From assembly GCF_008923185.1 (NCBI RefSeq), contig NZ_WBMT01000029.1:62001-126000 (forward strand): DNA of 64,000 bases. Direction: 5' to 3'. Numbering within the stretch: position 1 is the stretch's first letter; every line of letters starts with the position of its first letter. The translations under genes were made by a program, and so were the position numbers. This document shows, piece after piece, positions 25,187 to 33,410 of the stretch. The DNA comes from Actinomadura rudentiformis (GTDB lineage: Bacteria > Actinomycetota > Actinomycetes > Streptosporangiales > Streptosporangiaceae). The notes beneath the pieces were generated by a model, which worked only from the letters and a program-made list of their open reading frames with translations, did not search any database and was not told the origin of the DNA.

Positions 25187-26629
25187 ATGACCGGATTCAC
25201 GATGACCATCAACGGCGCGGCAACGACGGGCGACGGAACGTTCGACGTCATCGACCCCGCCACAGGAGAGGTCTTCGCGCAGGCCCCGGACTCCGGCAGA
25301 GGGCACCTGGACGCGGCGATGAACGCCGCCGCCGAGGCCTACCGCCATTGGAAACTCGACGAGGAGGTGCGCCGGCGCGCCCTGCTCGACGCCGCCGACG
25401 CTCTGGACTCCGGTGCCGAACGGCTCGCGCGGCTGCTCACCTCCGAACAGGGCAGGCCCCTTCCGGAGGCGCGCGCCGAGATCGGCTGGGCCACCATGTG
25501 GCTGCGCTATTACGCCGACCTGGAAATCCCGCGTGAGATCGTCCAGGACGACCAGAACGGCTTCGCCGAGGTGGCGCGCCGCCCGATGGGCGTCGTGGCC
25601 GCCATCGCGCCGTGGAACCTGCCGATCATCCTCGCGATCTGGAAGATCGCACCCGCGCTGCTGGCGGGCAACACCATGGTGCTCAAGCCCTCGCCGTTCA
25701 CGCCGCTGGCCACCTTGGCGATGGGGGAGATGGTGCGCGGCGTCTTCCCGCCCGGCGTGCTGAACATCGTCAGCGGTCAGGATCCCCTCGGTGCCTGGAT
25801 GACGGCGCACCCCACCCCCCGGAAGATCACCTTCACCGGCTCGGTCGCGACCGGGATGAAGGTCGCCGCCGCGGCGGCCAAGGATCTCAAGCGCGTCACT
25901 CTGGAACTGGGCGGCAACGATCCCGCCATCGTGCTCGAAGACGCCGATCTGGCCCGGATCGCCGACGACGTCTTCACAGGCGCCTTCATGAACAACGGCC
26001 AGAACTGCATGGTGATCAAACGGGTCTACGTCCACGAGCGACGCCATGCCGACCTGGTGGAGGCTCTCGCGGAACGGGCGAAGGCGGCGCGCGTCGGGAG
26101 CGGCTTCGACGACGTCCAGCTGGGCCCGATCGCCAACCGCCCGCAGTTCGACCGGGTGTCCGAACTGGTCACCGACGCCATCGCGCACGGCGCGGTCGCC
26201 GCAGCCGGAGGACGGGCACTCGAACGTCCCGGATACTTCTTCGAGCCGACCATCCTGACCGGTGTGTCGGACGGCATCCGCATCGTTGACGAGGAGCAGT
26301 TCGGCCCCGCGTTGCCTGTCATCGCCTACCGCGATCTGGACGATGTGGTCGACCGGGCCAACGACACCCCGTACGGCCTGACCGCGTCGGTGTGGACGGA
26401 CGACGATGCCAGGGCGGCGGACGTGGCATCGCGACTGGAGTGCGGGCAGGTCACCGTGAACGCTCACGGAAACGGCTTGCGCCCGGACCTTCCGTTCGGA
26501 GGCCACAAGCAGAGTGGGATCGGCGTGACCAATGGACCGTGGGGTCTCCACCGCTACACCGAACTACAGGCCCTCACCCGTCCCGCAAGGACCACAAGTG
26601 CTTTGGACAACGAACGACAGACCGTCTGA
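25187..26629 (+). CDS. NAD(P)-dependent aldehyde dehydrogenase
   Basis: ALDH-superfamily enzyme of 480 residues oxidising an aldehyde to its acid. The key motifs are all present: PWNLPIILAIWKIAPALLAG, cofactor loop FTGSVATGMKV, general base VTLELGGNDPAIV (Glu), and nucleophile FMNNGQNCMVIKRVYV (Cys). The C-terminal LPFGGHKQSGIG is the standard oligomer motif. It is closest in pattern to succinate-semialdehyde and related dehydrogenases (VAAIAPWN), but the substrate cannot be fixed. AAGGA precedes ATG 25187. It lies in the same direction as the MFS gene, so both may detoxify or export one compound. Confidence 0.93.
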   Translation: MTGFTMTINGAATTGDGTFDVIDPATGEVFAQAPDSGRGHLDAAMNAAAEAYRHWKLDEEVRRRALLDAADALDSGAERLARLLTSEQGRPLPEARAEIGWATMWLRYYADLEIPREIVQDDQNGFAEVARRPMGVVAAIAPWNLPIILAIWKIAPALLAGNTMVLKPSPFTPLATLAMGEMVRGVFPPGVLNIVSGQDPLGAWMTAHPTPRKITFTGSVATGMKVAAAAAKDLKRVTLELGGNDPAIVLEDADLARIADDVFTGAFMNNGQNCMVIKRVYVHERRHADLVEALAERAKAARVGSGFDDVQLGPIANRPQFDRVSELVTDAIAHGAVAAAGGRALERPGYFFEPTILTGVSDGIRIVDEEQFGPALPVIAYRDLDDVVDRANDTPYGLTASVWTDDDARAADVASRLECGQVTVNAHGNGLRPDLPFGGHKQSGIGVTNGPWGLHRYTELQALTRPARTTSALDNERQTV

Positions 26630-26661
26630 CTGTCGAGCCAGGCGCGCGGTTCGTGCGTGCG

Positions 26662-27027
26662 TCAACTGAGGAACCGGCAGCGCCCGGCGTGGCAGTCTTG
26701 CAGGCTTTGCAGGGCTGCCCGCCGGGCCCTGGCCAGCTCGGCCATCTTGGCGTCGATCCGTTCGACCACCGCCTCCAGACGCCACCGCTCGCTATCGCAC
26801 GTGGCCCCGCCCGCGTCATGCGCGGCCAGCGCGTCGACCACCTCGTCCAACGTCAGGCCCAGCTCCTGCAGCCCTTTGGCCATGCGGATCCGCTCGACCG
26901 TCGCGGCGTCAAAGATCCGATAACCCGACGGCCTGCGTTCGGCAGCGGGCAACACCCCACGCCGCTCGTAGAAGCGCACGGTGTCAACGCTGACGCCGGC
27001 CTCGCGGGCGACCTCCCCGATCTTCAC
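26662..27027 (-). CDS. MerR-family metal-type regulator (module 2)
   Basis: Regulator of 121 residues: MKIGEVAREAGVSVDTVRFY, ERRGVLPAAERRPSGYRIFD, then AKGLQELGLTLDEVVDAL. Cysteines fall at 77 (GATCDSE), 112 and 117 (QDCHAGRCRFLS), close to the three-cysteine arrangement of the Cd/Pb/Hg sensors CadR, PbrR and MerR (Cys near 77-79, 112-117 and 117-126). A soft-metal ligand is therefore likely, though unproved. It is divergent from the CC-x-FF gene, and the palindromic promoter at 27041-27072 lies between them. Confidence 0.92.
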   Translation of the reverse strand: MKIGEVAREAGVSVDTVRFYERRGVLPAAERRPSGYRIFDAATVERIRMAKGLQELGLTLDEVVDALAAHDAGGATCDSERWRLEAVVERIDAKMAELARARRAALQSLQDCHAGRCRFLS

Positions 27028-27040
27028 GCGACCTCACCCC

Positions 27041-27072
27041 TTGACTCTGGACTATGGTCCAGACTTTAGGGT
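27041..27072 (+). promoter_or_regulatory. MerR-type promoter of module 2 (20-bp spacer, internal palindrome)
   Basis: -35 TTGACT (27041-27046), 20-bp spacer, -10 TAGGGT (27067-27072). The spacer region holds the palindrome TCTGGAC-TATG-GTCCAGA (27046-27063). This long spacer with central dyad is the MerR-regulated architecture. An ATG at 27078 begins 5 bases after the -10, in frame with the downstream gene, so a leaderless start is possible. Confidence 0.85.
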
Positions 27073-27119
27073 CTGGGATGCAGGCACCACAAGCCACCGC
27101 TTCCGGAAGGAATCCAGCC

Positions 27120-27623
27120 ATGGACATCCCACCTGCCTCCACTCCCGTCGTCTGCGACATGACCACCGCCACCGACACACCCCAGCAGCGCCTGGACGCG
27201 TACCAGGACCTCTTCGGCCGGCACCTCATCGGCCGCGAAAGGACCGCCGAGGGCATTCGCTTCCAGCTGCGCGCCAACCCAGGCGTCGAGCAGCAGGTGC
27301 GGAAATTGGCCGAACGCGAGAAGGCCTGCTGCGCATTCTTCGCGTTCGACATCACCACCGACGGCGACCAGGTCATTTGGGACTGCGCGGTCAGCGACAA
27401 CGACACCGCTCGTGCCGTGCTGGAGGAGTACTACCTCCTGCCCGAAACCGCCGTCCAGAACCCCGCCGAACTCGGCGACCACCTTGCCGCCAAAGGCCTG
27501 CACTTCACCACCGACCCGGGCGGCACCGTGCACCAAATCGTCCACGTGCCAAGCCGAACGTCTCGGTCAGTCGGCGGCCTTCCGCCAGGCAGGCCGTCGG
27601 CGATCCGGGCAGGTGGCTCTTGA
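27120..27623 (+). CDS. Small CC-x-FF protein (module 2), partner of MerR
   Basis: Protein of about 167 residues. ATG 27120 has GGAAGG about 10 bases upstream; ATG 27078 (leaderless) and ATG 27159 are in-frame alternatives. The core VRKLAEREKACCAFFAFDIT then TDGDQVIWDCAVSDNDTARA is the same family as the module 1 protein: a helix, two adjacent cysteines, two phenylalanines, a beta-hairpin and a final helix. A third conserved-looking Cys is in IWDCAV. The C-terminal extension after ETAVQNPAEL is unique to this copy and may include drifted sequence. No known enzymatic motif; a role in metal or thiol stress is inferred from the MerR partner. Confidence 0.8.
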   Translation: MDIPPASTPVVCDMTTATDTPQQRLDAYQDLFGRHLIGRERTAEGIRFQLRANPGVEQQVRKLAEREKACCAFFAFDITTDGDQVIWDCAVSDNDTARAVLEEYYLLPETAVQNPAELGDHLAAKGLHFTTDPGGTVHQIVHVPSRTSRSVGGLPPGRPSAIRAGGS

Positions 27624-27634
27624 GGCCAGACCGG

Positions 27635-28058
27635 TTAGGAGGTGAGGTCGAAGTGGCCGCGCTGCAGGCTGTTCAGCAGCCTCTCAAGCTTTTCGCTCCC
27701 GGCCCCGACAACGTGGCGACGTGAATCTTCGTACTTCGCTTGCTCCATCTCCTCGGCGTTAGAACCCTTGGGATACGAGTACATGTAGCCAGGCTCTATC
27801 TCCGCCTGATCGCTGACCGTGCACAGGACGCGTCGAGTGGAAAGCTCGACGATCACCGCGTTGAAGTGGATGCGGATTCGTTCGAGAGGGACCCGGCATC
27901 ACGCGGGCGACTTGACCAAGCTGCTGCCGGATGGCCGTGAACCGGTCCGCGTGACGCAACACCACCTCGTGCCGGGTCTCGGGCTCGGCGCTGAAGTTCT
28001 GGTACGCGCCCATCCCGGCCACAACCACGATCAATGCGACGAGGGTCCGCCTGACCAT
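27635..28058 (-). pseudogene. Frameshifted small secreted or membrane protein
   Basis: Two frames join into one plausible protein of about 140 residues. From ATG 28058: VRRTLVALIVVVAGMGAYQN (signal or anchor), then ETRHEVVLRHADRFTAIRQQ and QVARVMP. Near 27890 the reading must shift to give RIRIHFNAVIVELSTRRVLC, IEPGYMYSYPKGSNAEEMEQ and ending KLERLLNSLQRGHFDLTS. A single one-base indel explains it, so either a recent frameshift mutation or a sequencing error. No function recognised. Confidence 0.65.
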
Positions 28059-28285
28059 CCCTGTCCGTCCATCGGACCAGGTCTCGCTCCCCCAAGCGGG
28101 AGACGCTGGTGCCCATTATCAGCACGGGCGGCCAGGCGACTCCATGCGCCTGCAACAGGCCCTGACCGACCTCGGGCCATCGTAGGACGATCTTTCCGCC
28201 AGACGCCAGAAAGACCACGGGCACATAGACACCCGCGTGGCCCCTCCCAGCGCCGAGCTTCGCCGCTGGAAGAGGGCGATGGGTC

Positions 28286-28675
28286 TCACACCTTGCGGCT
28301 CGACCTGGGTCCGTTCAATCCCCAAGAAATGATCTGGTTGGGCGTGATCGTGATGACCTCCCGGGAAAGGCCCGGCAGCGGCGGCTCGTGATCGGTCAGA
28401 GCCACCGCCGTGCCCCGGATCTCGATGCCGCGCGGCACCCAGGGGTCCACCGACGCCAGATCATCCACGACGAACGACACGGTGCTGCCCTTCTGGACGT
28501 TCCTGAACTTCTTGGACGCCCCCAGCGCGCCCCCGCCGATTGTGATCGTGCCTGCGGCGGCGTCCACAAAGAAATTGACCGGGTTGTTCTGCACCTGGCC
28601 AGCCGGAGAAACGGTGGCCATGCGGCCGATGGGCTGGCTGGTCAGATAGTCGAGTTCCGCCTGTTCGAAGATCAT
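28286..28675 (-). CDS. PPOX-class F420-type oxidoreductase
   Basis: Split-barrel flavin/deazaflavin-binding protein of 129 residues. It opens MIFEQAELDYLTSQPIGRMA then TVSPAGQVQNNPVNFFVD, the typical start of PPOX-class F420-dependent enzymes (pyridoxamine-oxidase fold), and has KKFRNVQKGSTVSFVVDDLA followed by PRGIEIRGTA. The C-terminal ITPNQIISWGL is the subfamily motif recognised by TIGR04023-type models (from memory). It would reduce or oxidise an unknown small molecule using F420 or FMN. Monocistronic by appearance; the upstream gene is a separate membrane protein. Confidence 0.88.
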   Translation of the reverse strand: MIFEQAELDYLTSQPIGRMATVSPAGQVQNNPVNFFVDAAAGTITIGGGALGASKKFRNVQKGSTVSFVVDDLASVDPWVPRGIEIRGTAVALTDHEPPLPGLSREVITITPNQIISWGLNGPRSSRKV

Positions 28676-28740
28676 GCGGGCCAGCCTCCAACCCTGACAT
28701 CAATGCAGTCAAACGCACGCAGCCACGACACGCCGCCAGG

Positions 28741-29310
28741 TCAGTGTGGGGGTGTTGCGGCCGGTATCTGCGTCAACTGGCGGCGATGGGCGTTGCGGCG
28801 GATCAGCACCACGATCGTGGTCGCCGCGGCGGCGCCGAAGCAGGTGAATCCCCCCACGACCGCGGTGGCGAGATCGCTCACCTGCGGCTGGCTGCCGACG
28901 GCGTAGCGGGCGTCGGCGTTGGAGGCGTTCTTCAGGCACGTCAGTCGATAGGTGCCCGCGACCGGCACGTCCAGGCGCCACAACCCGTGCCACGTCGTGC
29001 TTTTGATGGTCAAGGTGACCTGGCTGGTTTCGGGCTGGACGGGCACTGGCCGTCCGGACTGGTCATAGGCCTGGCAGCGGTCGCCGGGCGTGCCCCGCTG
29101 GTCGACGTAGAAACCCATCCGTTCACCCGGGTCCAGTCGCATGGACACGGTCTCACCAGCCGCGAACGTACGTTGCGGCAGCGCACTGAACACGAAGGCG
29201 TGGAACCCCCAGGCCACGAAAGCGAGCCAGCCTAAGGCGAACGCCATCGCGACCACGAACCAGCGGCGGCGCGGACGAAGCTGAGGAGAGCGGAGCAGAG
29301 AAACGTTCAT
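28741..29310 (-). CDS. Hypothetical membrane protein with two TM segments
   Basis: About 189 residues from ATG 29310. A TM helix follows a basic tail (RPRRRWFVVAMAFALGWLAF), then an external domain with CQAYDQSGRPVPV, a tryptophan-rich strand STTWHGLWRLDVPVAGTYRL, TCLKNASNADARYAVG, and a second TM helix FTCFGAAAATTIVVLI with a basic end. Two cysteines in the external domain may form a disulphide. This topology recurs in actinobacterial proteins of unknown role that present a beta-sandwich outside the cell. Function unknown. Confidence 0.75.
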   Translation of the reverse strand: MNVSLLRSPQLRPRRRWFVVAMAFALGWLAFVAWGFHAFVFSALPQRTFAAGETVSMRLDPGERMGFYVDQRGTPGDRCQAYDQSGRPVPVQPETSQVTLTIKSTTWHGLWRLDVPVAGTYRLTCLKNASNADARYAVGSQPQVSDLATAVVGGFTCFGAAAATTIVVLIRRNAHRRQLTQIPAATPPH

Positions 29311-29463
29311 GAAACACAGACGCACCACCGCAACCGTCGGTTGCTTTCGCAACGAACCGCAGTCTCGGAGAACGTCCTGCCAGGAAGCGAGATCAGGCAG
29401 CCTGCCTCGAGCTCGCCCAGGTTGGTCCTCGCCACACCAAGATCGCCATGTCAGGACGGTCGG

Positions 29464-30075
29464 TCACCGGGGTTGGGGGCGTAGCCCATCGAGGATGAGC
29501 TGGGCGATATGTGCTGCGCGTTTGCGGCTGGTCTCTGCGTTGGCGTGGCGGATGGCGGCGAAGGCGCCTGCGACGAGTGCCATCACCTCGTCGACGGTGA
29601 GGTCGTGGCGTACGGCGCCGGCTTCGTGCGCGCGGTGGAGCAGGCCTGCGACATGGCGTGTGAGATCTGCGGCGACGTCCGGGGCGGCGGTGCGCAAGTC
29701 GAACTCGGCGGCCACGAGCGCGCTCTTGACGGCTGCGTTCTCGGCGCCCGAAGCCATCATCCGTGACAACAGCGTGAAGAGGGCTGCGGGATCGCCGGTG
29801 GCGGCGAGCGCTTCTGCCTCCGCCACGAGCTGCCTCAGCTGATCGATCGCGACAGCGAGGTACAGCGCTTCCTTGGACGGGAAGTGCCGGTGGACGGTGC
29901 CGGGGCCGACGCCCGCGCGGCGGGCTATCTCATCGAGCGAGACGCCAAGGCCCTCCGTCGCGAACAGCTGCTGCGCGGTGCGCAGCACCCGCTCCCGATT
30001 GCGGCGCGCGTCAGCTCGCAGCTCGCGGTCACTCCCGTGAGCTGCCGGAACGGGCTCAGGTGGCTGGCTGGACAT
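29464..30075 (-). CDS. TetR-family regulator
   Basis: Repressor of about 203 residues from ATG 30075. The N-terminal HTH reads RVLRTAQQLFATEGLGVSLD, EIARRAGVGPGTVHRHFPSK, EALYLAVAIDQL, a textbook TetR_N domain. The C-terminal part (PAALFTLLSRMMASGAENAA, DEVMALVAGAFAAIRHA) matches the SbtR-like C-terminal ligand domain. It is divergent from the SnoaL-like gene at 30174. A 25-bp near-palindrome at 30122-30146 and a further half-site at 30088 lie in the gap and are the likely operator. Confidence 0.92.
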   Translation of the reverse strand: MSSQPPEPVPAAHGSDRELRADARRNRERVLRTAQQLFATEGLGVSLDEIARRAGVGPGTVHRHFPSKEALYLAVAIDQLRQLVAEAEALAATGDPAALFTLLSRMMASGAENAAVKSALVAAEFDLRTAAPDVAADLTRHVAGLLHRAHEAGAVRHDLTVDEVMALVAGAFAAIRHANAETSRKRAAHIAQLILDGLRPQPR

Positions 30076-30121
30076 ATCGGCAACAGCATAACCGGGGCGT
30101 CGCACCGTATACTCGATGATC

Positions 30122-30146
30122 GTAACCGGGGCGACGCCCCGCTTAT
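30122..30146. promoter_or_regulatory. 25-bp palindromic TetR operator
   Basis: GTAACCGGGGCG, central A, CGCCCCGCTTAT: arms match at 10 of 12 positions. A third copy of the left arm, ATAACCGGGGCG, begins at 30088 nearer the TetR start. The layout fits a TetR dimer site controlling the divergent pair. Confidence 0.75.
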
Positions 30147-30173
30147 GTCCAGTTCATCGATCAGGAGGAGCCG

Positions 30174-30539
30174 ATGACCACACGCGACGACGTGATCGCC
30201 CTAGTGCGGCGGATGCAGGAGTGCTTCAACACCCGGCAGTTCGACCAGGCCGCCGACCTGCACACACCCGATTTCTTCAGCCATCCACTTGGCGCGACCG
30301 GGTTCGAGGCGGGCAAGGACGCCTGGACCAAGCTCGTTGCCCAATTTCCCGACGTGCGCGTCGTCGCCGACGACATCGTGGTCGACGGCGACCGCGTCGC
30401 CGTCCGCTCGTCCGTACAGGGCATCGCAATCCCGGAGGGCAACGCACAGCCAATGCTCATCGAGATCTTCCGCATCGCCGATGGCCGCTTCGCGGAGGCG
30501 TGGGGAGCCACCGAGGGCCCGGACCCGCGTGTCAGCTAA
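30174..30539 (+). CDS. SnoaL-like / ester-cyclase-type polyketide-cyclase-fold protein
   Basis: NTF2-fold protein of 121 residues. Signature: DDVIALVRRMQECFNTRQFD, DLHTPDFFSHPLGATGFEAG, FPDVRVVADDIVVDGDRVAV, then FRIADGRFAEAWGATEGP. Family members include polyketide ester cyclases, hydrolases and many proteins without assigned substrates. A very good AGGAGGAG ribosome-binding site precedes ATG 30174. It is the probable target of the divergent TetR regulator. Reaction unknown. Confidence 0.85.
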   Translation: MTTRDDVIALVRRMQECFNTRQFDQAADLHTPDFFSHPLGATGFEAGKDAWTKLVAQFPDVRVVADDIVVDGDRVAVRSSVQGIAIPEGNAQPMLIEIFRIADGRFAEAWGATEGPDPRVS

Positions 30540-30590
30540 GACCACGAGGCCAACGTCTGCGCCGTACGGATCATCATGGCGCTCGCCGAG

Positions 30591-30606
30591 GCCCGGCCTG
30601 CCGGGC
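30591..30606. terminator. Possible hairpin terminator between convergent genes
   Basis: GCCCGGC-CT-GCCGGGC is a perfect 7-bp stem with a 2-base loop as drawn, in the gap between the convergent SnoaL-like gene and the epoxide-hydrolase-like gene. Short, so only a modest candidate. Confidence 0.4.
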
Positions 30607-30734
30607 TGACCACCAAGCCAGCTCATGAGCGTGACCAAGCTGACCAGGCCGGTCGGCGCCCGGCCTTCCGGCGTGTCGGCGACCGGCCTCTCAGCGTCCT
30701 ACTTTTGCCCGTCGAGGGGATTGAAGACAGCCGC

Positions 30735-31700
30735 TCAGGAGCTGAAGAAGGCGAGCACTTGGTCAGTTGTGAATTTCGGGTTCTCCTCGGGGATGAAGTG
30801 CCCGGAATCTGGGGCGATCACTTCGCGGACGTCGTCGGCTACGTTGCGGAACGACTGCGCGACCAGGGACTGCATGGAGTATTGGCCGCCCATCGCCAGC
30901 ACCGGCATGCGCAGGCGTTTGCTCGCGTTCGCGCGGTTGTCGGCGGCATCGGCGGTGAAAGCGCGGTAGTAATCGAAGCCCGCGCTGCGATCGGCGGGGT
31001 CGACGTAGGCCTGGTAGTAGCGTTCCCGGTCGATGGCGTCGGGGTGGCGGGTGGCGTCATAGATGGAGCCGTAGAACGGCTTGACGTCGTCGTTGTCCAC
31101 GATCTGCTCGGGGACGGGCTTCCTCATCTGGTTGAACTCGATGTGCCAGGTGAACGCGTTGAGGTCGTCAAGCCCGAAGCCGGGAAGCGGGGACTCCATC
31201 ACGGCGATCCGAGACACCTCACCGGGGTGGTCGCGGGCCCACGGGTAGGCAATCGAGACGCCCATGTCGTGCGCCACGATCCCCACGTTCGTGAAGCCCA
31301 GTTTGCGCACGGCCTCGCGGATCCGCAGCGCCGTGGTCGCCTTGTCATAGCCGCTGGGCGGGGCAGTGGAGTCACCGAGCCCTGGCAGGTCGACCGCGAT
31401 GACCGTGTGCTTGCGGGCGAGGGCGGGCATCACCTTGTGCCACGCCCACCACGTCTCCGGCCAGCCATGGATCAGCACCAGCGGCGGCCCGGATCCGCCG
31501 CGGACGTAGTGGATGACAGAGCCGTTCACCTGGACCTTGCCGTGCTGGAACCCGTCCGCGAATCGGGCCGGGCCCGACGTCGGTTCGCCGGACCCGGCCG
31601 GTTCGGCCCCGGCCGAGCCGGCCGCAAGGCTCAAGGTGACGGCCAGCGCGGCGAGTACGGACGTCACGGCCCGCCAGAGCCGTTTTCTGGTCGATGGCAT
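30735..31700 (-). CDS. Secreted alpha/beta hydrolase, epoxide-hydrolase/dehalogenase-like
   Basis: Exported enzyme of 321 residues. The signal peptide is RAVTSVLAALAVTLSLAAGS followed by AGA. The hydrolase core has the oxyanion motif LIHGWPETWWAWHKVMPALA and VIAVDLPGLGDS. The nucleophile elbow reads VGIVAHDMGVSIAY: an Asp rather than Ser, the mark of epoxide hydrolases and haloalkane dehalogenases. The late catalytic His is in APDSGHFIPEENP. No lipobox is visible. Substrate unknown; secretion makes breakdown of an external epoxide, ester or signal molecule possible. Confidence 0.88.
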   Translation of the reverse strand: MPSTRKRLWRAVTSVLAALAVTLSLAAGSAGAEPAGSGEPTSGPARFADGFQHGKVQVNGSVIHYVRGGSGPPLVLIHGWPETWWAWHKVMPALARKHTVIAVDLPGLGDSTAPPSGYDKATTALRIREAVRKLGFTNVGIVAHDMGVSIAYPWARDHPGEVSRIAVMESPLPGFGLDDLNAFTWHIEFNQMRKPVPEQIVDNDDVKPFYGSIYDATRHPDAIDRERYYQAYVDPADRSAGFDYYRAFTADAADNRANASKRLRMPVLAMGGQYSMQSLVAQSFRNVADDVREVIAPDSGHFIPEENPKFTTDQVLAFFSS

Positions 31701-31940
31701 GTCTGCTCCCGTCGTTGGTCACGAACACTCGCGAGTTGTGACCGCCGCGCCGCTTGAAAACCATCGCTCCGTCCCACTACTTGGAGAACCGTGAGCCCAG
31801 CACCCTGCGCCGACCCGCCCCGGAAGGATCGGCGCAGGTTGCTGGAGCCGGCTGTCCGGGTACGAGCTCGCCGTGCCGTGTCCGTCCACCCGGTGTTCGG
31901 CGCCGGACGGTGAGGCCCGGCGCCGCCGCGGGTGGCCAGG

Positions 31941-32825
31941 TCAGCCGCGCGTGGAGCCGCCCGTGGCCGGTGTGTTCAGCTGCGCGCTCGTCCGGCCGGT
32001 GAGCTCCTCAAGGGAGACGTTGTGCCGCGACCCGTTCTGGAGGATTGCGGTGACGTGCTTGACGCCGCCGCGGGGTGAGGCGTTCTCGCGCTCCTCCGTC
32101 GTCGGCGCGTCCGGCCACCAGGCCGCGAAGTAGCCGCCGCTGACGGTCGCGGCGACGCTGCCTTTCGCCTCCGTGGCGAGTTCCAGGCCCACCACGCCGG
32201 CGCCGACCCTGCCGGTCACGACACGCACGCTCTCCTCACTCGTGCTCATGACCGAGCCGAGGGCGGCCCGCGCCGACCCTGCGGGAACGGGCGGAAGCGG
32301 TTGTGCGTCGGGCCCCGGCGTGCTGCCCGTCGAGCCGACGAGGTCGCCCTTGTCGAGGAGGCAGGTGATCTCGGCCAGGTGGCTGCTGTCGTCGTTGACG
32401 TAGACAAGCGTCCACGGCCCCCGGCCCTCCGTCACCACAGGCCGGAAGCCGAGCTCGCGCCCGGTTGTGTTCTTGGCAGTGTCCCGGGCGCTGTCGAGGC
32501 ACTTCTTCTGGGCGTCGGCGGCCCGGTCACCGCTCACCGTGTGCGGCGTCGCTGTCCACGCTGCCATCGCCGAGCCGCCGCCGAACACGCCGGGCAGCAG
32601 CAGCGCCGCCGCGATGCCGACGGCCACCCCTCCGCCGATAGCGGTGAGACGCCTGGCGGTGCGCTTACGGGGGCTGCTGGTCGTCGGCTCGGGCGTCCCC
32701 ATCGAGTCGGTGGCCACCACCCGGGCCAGCAGCGCCCGGGCCTTGGGGTCGGTGCTGGTGTCCAGGTCGGCGGGGGTGACCGCCGGGTCGAGGTCGCGCA
32801 GGGTGTGGTCAAGGGTGTCGTTCAT
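31941..32825 (-). CDS. Membrane protein paired with ECF sigma factor (anti-sigma-like, CU044_5270-type)
   Basis: About 294 residues from ATG 32825, overlapping the sigma-factor stop (ATGA). The N-terminal ~65 residues are cytoplasmic (LRDLDPAVTPADLDTSTDPK, ARALLARVVATDS), then one TM helix (LTAIGGGVAVGIAAALLLPG), then an external domain with paired cysteines (AAQKKCLD-like segment ADAQKKCLDSARD and ITCLLDKGDL). This is the usual design of proteins encoded just after sigma-70 factors in actinobacteria. A classical ZAS zinc motif is absent, so anti-sigma activity is inferred from position alone. Confidence 0.8.
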   Translation of the reverse strand: MNDTLDHTLRDLDPAVTPADLDTSTDPKARALLARVVATDSMGTPEPTTSSPRKRTARRLTAIGGGVAVGIAAALLLPGVFGGGSAMAAWTATPHTVSGDRAADAQKKCLDSARDTAKNTTGRELGFRPVVTEGRGPWTLVYVNDDSSHLAEITCLLDKGDLVGSTGSTPGPDAQPLPPVPAGSARAALGSVMSTSEESVRVVTGRVGAGVVGLELATEAKGSVAATVSGGYFAAWWPDAPTTEERENASPRGGVKHVTAILQNGSRHNVSLEELTGRTSAQLNTPATGGSTRG

Positions 32826-33403
32826 CGTGTGCTCCGGGAGTCGACGGTGGCGGTCGCCACGGGCTGGGTCGTGGTGGCGGGGGCCGCGTCGGCGTGGTGG
32901 CGCAGGGCACGCCGGGCCCGGGTGAGCCGAAGCCGGAACGCGACGGGGGAAATGCCGAGCACCCGCGCGGCCTGTGGGGCGGTGAGGCCGTCCCACACGG
33001 CCAAGGCGAGCGTCTCCTGGTGGCGCGGGCTGAGCCGCCGCCACGCCTGGACGAGGTCGAGCCGGCGTGCCACCAGCTCGGGGTCCAGCCCGGCCGCCGC
33101 GGCGCCGGTCAACTGGCTGTCGGCGATGCGGACGGCGAGCGCCTGCCGCCGCTGGTCGGCCCGCAGCCCGTTGCGGAGAGTGCGGTGCGCGACGCCGAAC
33201 AGCCAGGCCCGCGCCTCGTCCGCCGCCAGTGGCACGTCGTCCAGGCGCCGCCAGGCGACGAGGAACACGTCGGCGACCACGTCCTCGGCGTGGGAGGGGT
33301 GGACGCGACGCTCGACAAACCGCAGCAACGCGGCATACGTCTGCTCGTAGAGGTGGGCGAAGCGCTGGGTGCGCTCCGGTGGCCCGGTGTCGGTGACGTT
33401 CAT
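32822..33403 (-). CDS. ECF-type RNA polymerase sigma factor
   Basis: Sigma-70-family protein of about 193 residues from ATG 33403. Region 2: FAHLYEQTYAALLRFVERRV, HAEDVVADVFLVAWRRLDDV, ARAWLFGVAHRTLRNGLRAD. Region 4: LVQAWRRLSPRHQETLALAV, GLTAPQAARVLGISPVAFRL followed by RLTRARRAL. It directs RNA polymerase to a small regulon, not predictable here. The next gene overlaps by ATGA and probably controls its activity; a 64-residue frame lies 7 bases upstream, possibly the first gene of the operon. Confidence 0.92.
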   Translation of the reverse strand: MNVTDTGPPERTQRFAHLYEQTYAALLRFVERRVHPSHAEDVVADVFLVAWRRLDDVPLAADEARAWLFGVAHRTLRNGLRADQRRQALAVRIADSQLTGAAAAGLDPELVARRLDLVQAWRRLSPRHQETLALAVWDGLTAPQAARVLGISPVAFRLRLTRARRALRHHADAAPATTTQPVATATVDSRSTR

Positions 33404-33410
33404 GCCTAGG

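Noticed and set aside
27853..28224. Minus-strand frame beginning PVVFLASGGKIVLRWPEVGQ
   Set aside because: It overlaps the better-supported frameshifted secreted protein and has no family; start and codon use not convincing.
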